Source: Chromera velia (taxonomy: Eukaryota > Sar > Chromeraceae). Taken from it: 61,345 bases of DNA. The notes beneath the pieces are model-generated. The model had not been told where the DNA came from, did no database searches, and saw nothing but the letters and a program-made list of their open reading frames with translations. Every line of letters begins with the position of its first letter. Positions within the stretch are counted from its first letter, which is position 1. This document shows, piece after piece, positions 9,426 to 22,700 of the stretch. The position numbers were made by a program, and so were the translations under genes. The stretch lies in assembly GCA_018398765.1 (NCBI GenBank), contig JAHBMJ010005237.1:1-61345 (forward strand), given 5' to 3'.

Positions 9426-11400
9426 GATGATTAAAAAAGATTATATATATCTATACTATGCTGTCTATATATAAACCTATTATTTCCTATAGGCCTGGAT
9501 TCTATATAAACATATATACTATATATTTTGATTTCAATACATATATATATAAACTGACTTGTCAACCGAAGTTATCAAACCAATTTATGATGGATAGTAT
9601 GCTAGGTAGTAGACACAGATGAGGCAATATATTTTTTTATATATTAATTTATATATTATATTCTAGTTTAGAAAATATATATAGAAATATATATATCTAG
9701 AATCAATGCCTAGATTATTTCAATAAATTTCTAGATCAATTTATATTTTAATTTCCATCTTAATTGAGTATCCTGCATGCATCATATGATAGGAGCGTAA
9801 CTTAAGCGTATATCGTGAAACCCTAGAGTAAAACCTGGTATGAAGGCTGATCTAGAGGCTGACAGGTTCAGACCGTCTCAGACATAACAAAATTTCTTGA
9901 ATTTGCTTCGCCGCGCTGCATCGATCGAAATTAAATTGATTCGAAATTGCATCCACTTCATGACACATTCAGCAACGCTAGCAGCAATTGACGCAGTTTT
10001 GACGCCACAGAATGAAAAAACAAATTACAAAGGAAATCGAAAGAGTTGAAACATATGCCGTGCATGACTGACGCTCCCTCGATCGATCACGCACACGGAA
10101 TGAAGGGGCAAGAGGGGGGGCGGACCCGGATCAAATACATCCTGCCCTTCTGATTCATGCATTTGGTGAGTGCTGATTCTGTATGGGCAAACTCCTGAAT
10201 CGGCATCTCGCATCACATATATTCTCCACAAGGCAAAAGACAGACGCACGCGGTGTATGAGACTGCATGTCTGTTTGATGCATGCATGTAGGTGTGGAGA
10301 CGCAGCTGGGTGAATTCTACTGATTGTGTCGTTGTGTGTTCACGTGAGCACCAAGGATGGATAGATGCATGGACAAAGGAGAGCTCACAGCATTGGCGCC
10401 ATGTATTCAGAACAAACAAATGAAATTCCAGCGGCACACACAGTGGTGCTATCTCTCTGTGTGCATGGTTAGCTTTCTCTCGGACCAGCAGGGAATGCTG
10501 AGGCACGCAAAGAAGATTTTTCCCTCCGCCATTTTCCTTCCATTAACTCTTCCCCAGCCAAGTGGAACCATCAGACCGACCCACCGACCGACTGAGCTCA
10601 CTTCATTGACGTGCCAGCTGCTCATCCTCAAGCATGCAGCCACGATTCTTTCTGCACAACACCGTGACGCATGCATGTAGAGAAGGAAGGAAAGAACTTC
10701 TTTTTGCATGTATGTCTCTCTCCAGGCGGACCCTCAGCCAGGAGGGAGGAATCCGACAGATGGGTGATGGAAGGAAAGGAGAATTGATTCTGAAGGGGGG
10801 GGGGGGGGGGNGGGGGGGGGGGGGAGGAAACGGACGGGCTGATGCACGCACGAACGCATCGATAGAGGAGATGAAATCAAATCAAAAAGGGGCTCTCACA
10901 AAGCTGCTTTGGCCGCCAGCGAGTTAGAAGCTGGCGCACGCAAATCAGATGCAGAAACCCACCTTGAAGAGAACAAAGGAAGGAATTCATGCACTCGTTC
11001 GTATATTTGTTGATTCTTCGTCAGCTGGTGTGTCACATTATTTGAATGAAGAACCAACCACGTTTTGAAAGAAAGAGAACACACAGTGAGGATCGATCGA
11101 GCAGCACATGCAGACTGCTTTCTCTCGAAAGGGGCAACAGACAGGTAAGAGAGTCACTGCCGATTCCTTCCACGTTCTTTTTGATCCCTCTCTTTGGATT
11201 CCTTCAGAAGAGAAACAAAAGGGCGTCGTGAATGAACAATGGTTTTGGACAAATAAATAGATGAGTGAATTAAGTTATCGCATCGAACGGTCTTTACACA
11301 GACCAACAAACGAGTAGTGAAAAGAAAGACGGGAAAAAAGACACAAAGAAAAAAAACAACAGCCCCCCCCCCCTGCCCCCCGATCTCCTTCCTTCATTAT
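9426..11400. other. Intergenic: AT-rich part, then GC-balanced part with a gap
   Basis: 9426-10000 is very AT-rich with many TATATA stretches and no gene. From about 10010 the composition returns to that of the flanking genes. A poly-G run with one N at 10811 marks an assembly gap. Short frames here lack splice support and I call no gene. 11230-11400 is likely the 3' UTR region of the minus-strand gene ending at 11401. Confidence 0.5.
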
Positions 11401-14400
11401 TCATTTTGGTGGACCAGGTGGTGGTCTCGGCTTCACCAACAGAACCACTGGTTTCTTTCCCACCACTGGCACCTCTGCAGGAGGCCCCCCTAGACCTAGG
11501 CCAAACCCAGGAGGAGGACCCCCAGCCCCAGCCCCAGAAGCAGCTGGTGCACCAGGCTGCCCAAGCATCCCCCTCTTCCCCCCGTTCGAGTTCATTGCAC
11601 TCCCAAGTCTCTCGTAGAGAGACACACACGGAAATGCCCCAGCCTTCTCCTTCTCTTCTGAGCTCTGCATATCCCCGTGCCCCCCATAGTCGCCCTCGGC
11701 TGCTACGGAGGCGGGACCTGAGAGAGGACCGGCAGAGACAGAGACGGGGGGGGAAGCGGAAAAAGAGCCTTCCCCGCGATGCATCATCATCACGTCCCCT
11801 TCGGCCTGACGTCCCTCCCGAGGGAGCTCAAAAGAAGAGGAAGACGACAGGAAGGGGTGACGATCCTGATCTGCCCCCACTGAACTTCGATTGTCTTTCT
11901 TTTGAGACGACAGTTTGGTGAAAACTGTGTTCAGCGATTGGGTCAGCTTCTTGGCTGAGATCCCCACGCCGTCTCCTGCCTGAGACGCTGCTGAGGAGAC
12001 GGGGCGAGAGATGGAGTTCTCTCGATCCTGCTGCTGCTGGTTGAAGAGTGCAAGCGCAATTTGTCGCTGCTCATCCCGGGTGTCTTCACCTCGGACTGGA
12101 TCACCCCTGACATCTCTAGAATGTCGTGAGGCACCCCGCACGTCTCTGCTGTCTGGAGGAGCAGCCCTGAAATCGCTACTTCGTCTCGTGTCACTCCTCA
12201 CGTCTCTGCTGTCCCGGGGGTCAACCCTAACATCCCTGTTCTGCGGGCTACTCCTGACAGCGCTGCTGTCCCGAGGATCACCCCTGACATCTCTGCTGTC
12301 CCGGGGGTCCACCCTCACGTCTCTAGTGTTCCGGGGGTCACCCCTGACATCTCTACTGTCCCGAGGATCACCCCTGACGTCTCTGCTGTCCCGGGGGTCA
12401 ACCCTCATATCCCTGCTGTTCCGCGGGCTACTCCTGACAGCGCTGCTGTCCCGAGGATCACCCCTGACATCTCTGCTGTCCCGAGGGTCAACCCTCACGT
12501 CTCTACTGTTCCGGGGGTCAACCCTGACGACATCCCTACTGTCCCGGAGGTCACCCCTGACATCCCTACTGTCCCGGGGATCACCCCTGACATCCCTACT
12601 GTCCCGGGGGTCAACCCTAACATCCCTGTTGCGCGGGCTAATCCTGACAGCGCTGCTGTCCCGAGGATCACCCCTGACATCCCTGTTGCGCGGGCTAATC
12701 CTGACACCGCTGCTGTCCCGGGGATCACTCCTGACCTCTCTGCTGTCCCGGGGGTCAACCCTCATATCCCTGCTGTTCCGCGGGCTACTCCTGACGGCGC
12801 TGCTGTCCCGAGGATCACCCCTGACATCTCTGCTGTCCCGAGGGTCAACCCTCACGTCTCTACTGTTCCGGGGGTCAACCCTGACATCCCTACTATCCCG
12901 GAGGTCACCCCTGACATCCCTACTGTCCCGGGGATCACCCCTGACATCTCTAATGTCCCGGGGGTCACCCCTGACATCCCTACTGTCCCGGGGGTCAACC
13001 CTAACATCCCTGTTGCGCGGGCTAATCCTGACAGCGCTGCTGTCCCGAGGATCACCCCTGACGTCTCTGCTGTCCCGTGCCCCCCCCAATCCCCCTCTAC
13101 TGTCCCATGCATCACCCCTGACATCTCTGCTGTCCCGTGGGTCGACCCTGACATCTCTGCTGTCCCGTGGGTCCCCCCGGACATCTCTACCCGGCCGAGC
13201 GTCATCCCTGACCCCCCCCCTCTCGCGCACATCACCCCTGACATCTCTACTGTCACGGGGGGGCTCTCTTCGGCTCTCCCTCTCGAGGGCCTCCCGGACT
13301 CTCAAGCCAAAGCCAAAAGAGGCACTTGCGTGTTCCCCCCGTGATTCTCTGTCTCTATCTCTCTCCCTCTCTCTCCCTGCCAGAAAAGGCTCCCCCCTAC
13401 CCCCCCCCACGAACCCCCTCCCACCGCCACGCCCCCCACCTTGGGTCGGAGTAAGCGGCTCGATCCCGCCGCCACCTGTCGGGGTGAGCGGCTCGATGTC
13501 AGACATCCCCCCACCCCCACCGGTAGGGGTGAGTGCCTCGACACCGTCGTTCCCCGTGGGGGTGAGTGCCTCGACACCGTCGTTATTGGTAGGGGTGAGT
13601 GCCTCGACACCATCTGACTCTTCTTCAGGGATCGAAATGCGGAGCTTCTTGGGAGCCCCTTTTCCTCCCTGATCCCCCCCCCACCCCCTGTGTCGTGTAT
13701 CATCCCTGACACCCCTACTTTCCCTCACATCACCCCGGGTGACTCCATTGGCAAGAGAGTCAACAATCTTAGAACCTCCACGCTTGCCCTGCATCTCTTT
13801 GACTGCCACTTCAAGCGGTGCATCGAGAAGAGACAACCATCTATCTTCTCTTTGGGTCTCCCTCTCTCTCCCCCTCTCCCTCTCTCTATTCAACTCCCGA
13901 TCCCTATCCCTCTCTCTCCCTGCTGGGGGCTTCGCATCTCCGTTTGGCTGCTGCTTTCGCGGACGGATAATCTGAAGGACGACCTTCGGCTTCGTTTCTG
14001 CTGCTGCGGCATCCTCCATTTCTCTGCTCTCTTCAGTTTTGACTGGAGGATTCCTAGGAGAGTCTGCAGGGGCGCGCCGCTTGAAACGCGCACGCGCCTC
14101 GGTAGCAGGGACTTTGCGGCCTGTGATCAGATTCTCCTCAGGCTTTACCCCCCCCCCCAGCTTCATGAAATTGAAAGCATCGTCCACTCCTTGCGCGGGG
14201 TCCCCTGCTGCCCCCACTGCCGCAGCAGCAGCAGCAGCAGGAGGGAGTTTGAAATCGTTTTCCGTCTTCAGCTTGCCTCCCATGTCTTCATCTGTCGCTT
14301 GGGGAGCAACAAACTTCGACGGTGCGAGGCCGAAACCACAAAATCCTGGGGGAGGGCTCATGGGAGGAAACAGGGAATCTCCCCCCTCCCCCCCCTGCTG

Positions 14401-15037
14401 CTGTGCATCATCCATGGGACCGTGTTGCGGATTTGGAGGACTCCGGGAGGTACGGGGGGACGGAGACCTAGGGGCGGAACTGGGGGCTGTTAAAACAACG
14501 GGGGGGGCGTGAGGGGGAGGGGGAGGGGGGTGTGTCCCGGAAGGACCGGGAAGGTTGTTAGATGAAGAAGAAGCCTGGCCTCCTCCTCCTCCATCCATAG
14601 GCTCATCCTCTTCTGCATCCTGAGGATCATGACGGAGAGGGTCGAGGTCGACTGCCAGGGTCTCGTTCAGTCTCTCCCACGCAGGGAGGCCTCTGGAGGC
14701 GCTGTCTGCAGTCTGACTGAGCATGGCATGAAGCTGGCGCCAGTCAGAGACGGAGAAGGCAGAGAGGGCGCGCTCGAATGGCCGGGGGGCCGCGGCGGAC
14801 TGCAAACAACCATTCATTCATTCATTCATTCATTCATTCATTCATTTATTCATTCGCGTGTCAATGCATGCAGATGGATGTGCGCACAGGGAGGGAGAAA
14901 AAAAGTCGCACGGGCAGGGCTGCATGCGCACTCTTGAATGCATGAGTGGTCGGTCGCACGTCAACCAGATTACAGAAGGACAAAGGTGAACCAAAAATGC
15001 ATCAATGCACAAACAAACAAAGAAACAAACACAGAAA

Positions 15038-15080
<43 letters not shown>

Positions 15081-15730
15081 GACAGGCATGCAGGCCTCGC
15101 AAGAATGAAGGAAGGGAGGGGACCGGCCGATCGGTTCGTTCGAGAAGCAAACGCGATCGACAACACCAAAAAAGGAACGTTCAAGGGGGACAGACAGAAG
15201 GAGAGAAGAAGGGAAGGAGGGAAGGACACGACACTGTGCAATCGTATGGAAGGGGGCGGAAACGAATCGAAAGATGTCAATCTGCAGGTTACAATGAAGT
15301 CACAAAACGAAAAATGCGGGTGCCTGCAAAATCCTCTCTCCTTCTTTCTCTCCAGTGTATTTCTATAATGTGAAGGCGGTTTCTCTTCGCCCCTGCCCTC
15401 CGAGATCATGTCCTCCCTCCCTTAGCTCGGAATGCCTTCCCATTCCCCGACCAGTGCGTGCATAGATGATGAATACGCGCATGTTTGCATACAGATACGT
15501 ATATTTGGATTAACGGGTCTTTGGGTTTTCAGCCATAACTGCATTTATTTGGTGGATTCCCTTCCCTTCCTTTCCCCCCAGCGGCCTACCGAGTCCCTCC
15601 CCATAGCAAGGAATCTCGAGCACACGTCGGAACGGCTACTTCCCCGCATGGCGATGTCCACCAACGAGGCCCCCGATTCATATGGAACGACAACGAAGAG
15701 GTCACCCGAGTGGACTGTCAACAAATATTT
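11401..15730 (-). CDS. Large low-complexity decapeptide-repeat protein (at least two exons)
   Basis: The terminal exon 11401-14799 encodes 1132 residues and a TGA stop. It starts after tttgcag at the end of an (AATG)n intron, so an ATG lying in that intron is not the start. Upstream, exon 15590-15730 (47 codons, cag acceptor, GTAGGC donor) is in the same phase and encodes a hydrophobic stretch with HSGDLFVVVPYESGASLVD. The joined protein has: a short ordered part (RPFERALSAFSVSDWRQLHA), Pro/Gly-rich linkers, EALTPT repeats, about thirty copies of a decamer close to RDSRDVRGDP, and a tail ending VVLLVKPRPPPGPPK. A related string, VVLQIIRPRKQ, occurs near residue 270. The charged Arg/Asp/Ser repeats suggest a disordered, possibly RNA-associated protein, but no known domain is visible. 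Further 5' exons probably lie above 15730. Confidence 0.65.
12180..13260 (-). repeat. Coding 30-bp minisatellite (decapeptide repeats)
   Basis: About thirty-five imperfect 30-bp units encode R-D-S-R-D-V-R-G/V-D-P variants, with block-level duplications (for example SSAVRSSP/ISP variants recurring in order). The other strand is also open over much of this stretch, giving an S-R-G-S-P-L-T-S-L-L frame, as expected for a 30-bp periodic repeat. Confidence 0.9.
14810..14855. repeat. (CATT)n tract in an intron
   Basis: About ten ATTC units lie directly next to the splice acceptor of the large terminal exon on the minus strand. Together with (GAAA)n at 15041-15078 they occupy the same intron (14800-15589). 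Confidence 0.85.
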
Positions 15731-17535
15731 CTGCAACGCATAATCAAACAAAGAGACAGACGGCAGACAGACAGAGAAGGGGAGGGAGGGAGGAAATGCA
15801 TTCCTTCACACAAAGGTTCAATCACTGCTTCGTCACTTTACCCGATTGATGAAGTCGAGTGGCATGGAAATTTACGTCGGCTTGATGTTCTGTTTGTCCC
15901 AAAATGCACAAACATAAGAGGGAAGAAGAAAAGGGAGGAGTGCAGGAAGGCAAGGAGGGGACGTGTGGCAGGAAGGCAAGAAAGGAAGGAACGGACGGAC
16001 GGACAGACTCCCCAACGAGGGGAGCACCGAAAGAACACAGGTGGTGGAAAGAGCAGGCCTAAAATGCGCCCACGTGCAGTGCGAGCGAGAAGAAGAGTCG
16101 AGACGACCGAGAGAGCGGCCAACGTTCGCCGCAGGAGACGAGATAGACACACACATATGTAGACAGCCCAGCTCATAAAGGAGTGTAACCGGAGAGACAA
16201 GAAGACCGTCAGCGAGTCGAAGAGATCAAGGGAGAGGAGTACTGGGGGTCACAGATGAAGAGATGGTAGCGAAGAAAGAGACGAAGCGAAGGCAAAGACA
16301 AGAGGAGATTCAGAGACTTGAGCTATGGGCCAATGACAAAACGCGGTGAGAGAAGACAAGAAATGGCAAAGGGGGGAAGAGGTCATCACACGAAAGGCAA
16401 ACAGTCCGGAGTAGTCGTCATTTGCATACAGACAGGAAGAGCGAGACTAGTCAGAAAGTAATCTACAAAGAGGTGGAGGGCCAGGAGGACACTTGAGCTG
16501 ACCAGGGTAGTATTTCTGGAGCTGACCAGCGTGTTTCTCCCGTGCGCTCTGACAGTGTGGGGCTTCTGCTGTTTGAGCGCAATTCCAATGCTGGACATCA
16601 AATTGGGTTTCTCTGAAAAATAAATGAACAGCCAGACTTTTGCGACAAACTCGCAAAGCTTCCTGTTTTCCTCATCCATGGTGAGGACGAGGAGTCAGAC
16701 AGTGAAGTCTCAGATCGAGCGACGGTTCTCCAGCCGTGGTGATTTGTCAAAACTCTGCGAACACCAGAACAGTATAGAGGTGCTTTAGAGCGACGCTCCC
16801 CCCTGAATAAGCGGCGTTGGGAACCGATCATGACATCTATATGCTGAGAACAGGGAGGCGTATTGGTGTCCAAAGCGTACAGAGGACGTTTTTCACTCCA
16901 CTCTGTCTGTCGTGACAGTGTCGTCGATCTTTTTTTTGGTTTCTGCAGTGCAGGTCAGAATTAAAGTGATTGATCCGTCTACGCGCGGGAAATTTTACCG
17001 CCCGCGTGGGGCTGCCTTTCGGGTCCGCGACCGTCGCGGAGTCGACGCGGACCGCGCGTGCGTCAGCCGTTAATTGTATTAATATGCACGGAGACGCCGC
17101 GCGGGCATCGCCGCGGGTGCCACGGCGGGTGGGCGCGATCGAATTCGAATGCGACAAACACCCTCAATTGCAAGATTAACACAGATTAACTGCCTTCACC
17201 AGTCAGAAGAGAGTCTGATGCTCACAGTGACACAGTATATTGGATCTCTCAACATCTCTGACCTGTTTTTGCGAGAGGGCTTTTCAAAATTCCTTTCGTA
17301 CACCTGGCTAAGGGCGCGCAGTGCAGGCTCACTACAGGGCTTGATTGAGAAAATTCCAGGACCACTCGGAAGCTCGCAACTCCACCCACAGCTAAATTTC
17401 CGACACTCGGCTTATACACGCGACGATCATTCCTGTCCTTTTGAGTGCCAGATGATTGAGTTATCCAGAGGCTCTTTGCTGACCTTTGCGGGTTTCCTGC
17501 TGTCCTAAAATTTGACGCCGTCTTCGTGCGAGAGG
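15731..17535. other. Intergenic/intronic region, no confident gene
   Basis: The part nearest 15730 is probably intron and further 5' exons of the minus-strand gene. A candidate short minus-strand exon at about 15844-15888 encodes SRRKFPCHSTSSI before GGTAAAG. 16980-17150 is a GC-rich, CpG-rich patch with an 8-bp inverted repeat (GGTCCGCG/CGCGGACC), a plausible promoter region between the divergent genes. No RNA gene was recognised. Confidence 0.35.
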
Positions 17536-19414
17536 ATGTACGGTTTGAGCTATGAGTCCCTGGAGGGAAAGGTGAGTGGATTGTCGCTCAGTAGACGGAT
17601 GAAATCTCGTGCCAGCGGCGATTTGTGTTTTTTCCCAGCGTATCGTGCCGCCACTAATCAACCCTTACTAAGATGCCGGCGACCCTTCTGCTCCCGTCTC
17701 CGTTCATGCAACCTCTGGATCTACTATCTGCTTCCATGAAAGAATTATTCTTCCGCATAATCATCCACACGCGGTAAATCGGATGCATTCCGCTCTCCGT
17801 GCAGCTCTCTAATCTTCAACAAGAGCTCGCAGGAGAGAAGAAAAAGGTCAAGCGGTTGGAGGAGGTTCTCACAGAAATCATCGCACGCCCATGTGAAGGC
17901 CAAGAGGTGCGTGCAGAAAACAGGGAGCCAGGAGTTGATTGGCCTCCTGTCTTGTACTCAGTTCTGTCAAATGGAATCGAAGAACAACCAGACGATGTGA
18001 CTGTCGTGCAAGACCGACCGCCCTCCAGAAAGAAGAGAAAACCTTAATTCCTTCGCCTGGATCCAAGTCTCTCTCTGATCGTCTTTCACGTCCTCTAATG
18101 ATGCCCGTACCCGTGTTCGAACAAACCGGACAGTACTCTTCCTTCCTGTTTCCGTTCGCTTGGATCTGTTTCCTGTAGGTGTCCCTTCTCTCTCGTTCGC
18201 CCCCCCGCCCCTAGCTCTCTTTTTGTATCCATTCTGCTGCATGCATAGCTGTTATCGCGTGTGTGTTTGTGTGTGTCTCTCTGTCTGTCTGTCGGTGCAG
18301 GTGGACCTCCCTTCAAAAGCGCTGGAGACGGTGCGGGGTCTTCACGAGGAATGCGCAGCCTTGGAAGCTGATGTCAGTCAGTCTGCCTGCCTGCCTGCCT
18401 GCCTGTCTGTCTGTCTGTCTGTCGATGTTTGATTGTTGGTTCGGTTCTTTTGTCTTTGTTCTTTCTTTCTTTTTGTCTGTCATGTACATGAAGAAAAGAA
18501 GGGAGAAAAAGAAACATATATAGAAAAGAAAGGCAGAGAAGAAGGAAAGAAAAGATGATACAATCTGTCTCTCCATTTGTCAGCTAGCTTGTCTCTCTCG
18601 GTCCTCCCCGTTTTCCCTTTCTCCGAGAGCTTGTATGTCTCTCTTGACGGGCCTGTGTGCCCTGACAGCTCTTTGCTCTCTGCCGTCAGATGACCCTCCC
18701 GATTCCTTCCTTCCTGCCTGTCTGCCTGCCTGCCTGCCTTGGTACCTTTCTGCAGAAAATAATTTTGGAGAATGTTCTCGAACTCAAGCAGCATTTCTTG
18801 CGGGCATGTGAGGAGAGCGCGACACAGAAGATGCTGCAGAGAGTCGAAGAACTGGTCCAAAAAGCTCTTGAAGAGCACCAACAGCAACGCCAGACGCGGC
18901 AAGCAGACTCTTCCTCTTCCTCTTCTGCGTCGTCGGCAGAGGAGGGGCCAGAGGGATGCATTGGGGGGATGGGGACAGCCTCATCTTCTGGTTCTGGTTC
19001 TGCGATTTTGTCTGAGCTCATGAAGAAGTTGACAGAAAAATTCATCGTCGCCTACACGTCAGTGAGTGAGTGACTGACTGACCGAGTGAGTGAGTGAGTA
19101 AGAGCGAGTGAGTGAGTGATCGACCGATCGTTTGGCCGCATGGGGGTGGGCAGGAAAGTCATAAGGGAAAGAAAGGGAAGGGAAGGGAAGAGCTCGAGGA
19201 CACGCGAGTGCTCTTGGGCGTCCCGATGAAATTGCAGCGGGGGAGAGGAAGGGGAGAATGTGAAGCGCAGAGGGAAGGGAAGGTTCTTGTAAGACGTCTT
19301 CCCATTGTGTTTTCTCAAAGGAAGACGAAGAAGCAGAAGAAGAAAAGTACCCAAAATCGAAGGAAGCACATGTCTCAGCAGGGTGAGAAGAGCTACAGGG
19401 GTGCTCTCTCTCTC

Positions 19415-19451
<37 letters not shown>

Positions 19452-19637
19452 CGCTCTCTCTCTCTCTCTCTCAGTCTGAGTGTGTGTGTGTGTGTGTGTC
19501 CGTGTGTCCGTGTGTGTGTGTGTATGTCTGTGCCTGTGCGTGTCTGTGTGTGTATGTGTGTATATGTGTGTATGTGTGTGTATGTGTGTGTATGTGTGTG
19601 TATGTGTGTGTATGTGTGTGTATGTGTGTGTATGTGT

Positions 19638-19692
<55 letters not shown>

Positions 19693-19704
19693 TGTGTGCG
19701 TGTG

Positions 19705-19735
<31 letters not shown>

Positions 19736-22700
19736 CTGTGTGTGTCTGTGTGTGTATGTGTGTGTCTGTGTGTGTCTGTGTGTGTGTTCTTGGTGTTTTT
19801 GTGTGCATGTGTGTGTCTGTGTGTGTATGTGTATGTGTGTGCATGCAGAGAGTTGAACATGGAGGTCGAGAAACTCCGCACAGAAATGGCCGTGAAGGAC
19901 TCCAAAAAGGAAAAAGAAAAAGAAAGAGAGGCGTCAAATGGGAAGGGGCTTGGTCCTTTGAGTGGTAGCGTTCGTGCAGCTGGTGGTGTGGTTGGAGATG
20001 AAGAAATCGGTGAGGGGAGACAAGATGAGGGCGCGACGGGGGGGCGCAAGAGAAAGAGGGGGGAGGCGACTGAAGAAGTGGAAGGAGAAAAGGCAGATGT
20101 AAGAGAGAGGGAAAATGAAGCGGAGGAGGAGGGCGAACTGCGCAAGCGGCGTAAAGAGAAGGAAGAGAGGAAAAGATACGTCGCGATGGAATTGCGCGAT
20201 GATGAGCTGTAAGTAGATGGTGATGATATTTTTTCCTTTCCTTTCCTTTCCTTTTTCCTTTCGTCCTTGTCTCTTCCCTTCTTTCTTTTTCTTCTTTGCT
20301 TCTCTCGCTCTCTTCCTTCAGTGGTGCCGTTTTCTTTTAATTCTTTTGTGCATGCTCTTCCTCGCCTCTCCTATCTTGTTTGTGTATGTGCATCCATCCA
20401 TCCATCCACCCTTCCATCCATTCTTCGTTCTTCGTGATCTCCTTTATGCGCCTTCTCGATCGGGGGTCTTTTTGTGGAGGGCTTTCTTTCGGTCGTGTCA
20501 CTTCACTTCTTTTCTGCCCCTTCCTTCCCCTCTATCCCTCCCCGCCCGTACTGTATGGTGTGCTTGGCTCTCCTGTATCTATCCTCTTGTCTATCTGTTT
20601 CGCTTCTTCTTCTGTGTATTGGTTCCCCTACTTTCGTTCCCTTCTTTTCTATTCGCTCTGCAGGAAAACTCTCCGGGATCTCTTGTGAGTCTTTCTTTCC
20701 TGGCCCACACGAAAGAAAGCCAAAGAAAGTCTGGATGGATGGGTGCTCACGTGGGGGTGGAGATCTTTGGCTGAATTGTTTTTGCCTCCTCTGGTCTTCT
20801 TTCTTCTCCTCTCTCCCAGCGTTCTTGCATTTTTTTGTCTGATGCTACAATGCAAGACTGCCTCTTCTTCGTTTTTGAAAGACGAAAAAAGAAGCGCGGA
20901 GATCTCTCTGTGTACTCTCATGTTGAACGAGGTTTCTCCTGTTCGTGTGTACGGACAGACACACACAAGATAATCCTGCGGACACTTCCGAGAAGCGCAA
21001 GAGCCCCTCTCTGTTTGATGCCGACATGTTTCTTCTCTCTGGTTTTTTCTGTGCACTCTCTTTTCTCACATGCCTGTCTGTCTGCATGCAGGTGTCAATC
21101 TCTGTACCAACAAAAACAGCTGGAAACTGAGAAGGTTGGTCAGTCACTTTGCAGACAGAGGTACATTCCTTCCTGCATTCTGTGACAGAACTCATCTTGC
21201 CAGAATGGTCGCACACACCATCCAAGCTCGCACCCGCTTCCTTTCCTTTCCTTCGCTTTGCTTCCTTTTCTGACCAAGTGTTCGTGTTCTCTTTAGTATC
21301 TAAGTAGGATGGGGGTGAGACAGAGACAGACAGACGTCTGGTCATGCAGACAGACCCCCATGCAGCCTTTCACGCCTCCCTCCCTCGCACCATAGTGACG
21401 GACTCGTTGCTGTCTCTTTGCAAGCAGGTCTCTCGCCTCAGCTCTTTTCCTCTTTTGTCTTGTTCTGCTTTTAGCGTTCAGCCTTTTTTCTTTGCCCCTC
21501 CTTTTGAGCGTGTGTTGTACAGAGGTGTTCCTTGCGTGTGTTTGTGGGAGGGTGTAAAGAGTGCTTCTCCCTGTCTGTCCCCGATGTGTGCGCCTGCCTG
21601 TATGCAGGAGGAGCGTTACAACAAAGAGCTTCAGTCTTTTTCGAAAACAAAGGTAAGGAACGGGAAAATTCAGAGAGGGAGAAACAGGAGAGACGCCCGG
21701 CCAGCCCGCATTTCCCCTCCCCTCCTAGTTGCAAAGACAGATAGACAGACAAGTATGGTGCAAAGAAACCAAAGGAACACAGGCATGGATGTGCACTCGA
21801 CATGGATCAGTTTTTCGTTGTCTGCTTTGTCGTTGTTCTTTCTTTCTTCCTTTGTTTCTTTTTCTCTTTCTTTTCTGCTCATTGCGGGGTCGGTTTTCGT
21901 TTTCGGCTCCCCATGCGCTGAATCTCTCTCTAGAAAAGGCTTAGGCTCTACAACTACCGGAGAACTCAATGGCGTCCTCTGTGCGTTTTTTTGTTTTTAG
22001 CTTCACTCCGGATCTTCCTTCGAGAAGAAAGGGTTGCTGTTCTGTTCAGCCTCTGTCAGCCAATTTTGCATCTGCTCTACTGAGCTGCCATCGTTTCACC
22101 CTAATTGGGGATAAGCGACGTCGTCCTCCATCCATCGTTCTTGAATCTCTGCGTGTCCTTCTGTAGTTTGTCTCTTTGTCATTTTATAGCCATCTTTCAG
22201 TCATGAATATGTTCGGAGTCTCCACCCATTCTCTGAACCCCTCGTCTTCTCGCAGACCGAAAAAGTGGAATCCGAACGCAGGGCGGAGATTGCAGAGACG
22301 GTATGGCAAACAGAAAGACAAATATTTCCATTCATCTTTCTTTCAACCACCTGAATTGAAAGCAGGCATGGCCAAGTCTGACTAAACACATGATTTCGTG
22401 TCAGGACTTGGTGTCAATTCTTTTATTTTTGTCTAGCGGACTTGGCTGTCGAGCTGCTAACTTTTCGTTTTTTTTTTTTCTTCTCTGCGTCTTGTGGTCG
22501 TTTCCGCCTCTTTTTTTGTTTTTTTGATTGACTGTCCTGTAACGAGGGGGCCTCCTCGTTGTCCGTTTTCTTTTTTTTTCTTTCGTTGTGCCTTCACGAC
22601 CCCTCGTTCCTTCCCTTCCTTTCTTCTTCTTCGCCGCGTTCGTTCCTTCCATCTCCATCTTTCCCCGCCCCCATTCCTTCTCTGTCTGTTGTCTCTTTTG

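Noticed and set aside
12011-13672. 553-codon plus-strand frame rich in SRGSPLTSLL
   Set aside because: It is the antisense shadow of the 30-bp coding repeat. It has no start context, splice support or domain.
14810-14817. ATG start for the large minus-strand protein inside the (AATG)n tract
   Set aside because: The ATG lies in the intron repeat. A tttgcag acceptor follows and an upstream exon is in phase.
16980-17150. GC-rich patch as an rRNA or structured RNA gene
   Set aside because: Only one short inverted repeat is visible and there is no known RNA motif. A promoter-type CpG-rich patch is simpler.
19112-20212. Long plus-strand frame with Cys/Val runs
   Set aside because: It crosses a (TG)n intron. 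The real exons 19321-19382 and 19849-20208 join in another way with correct phase.
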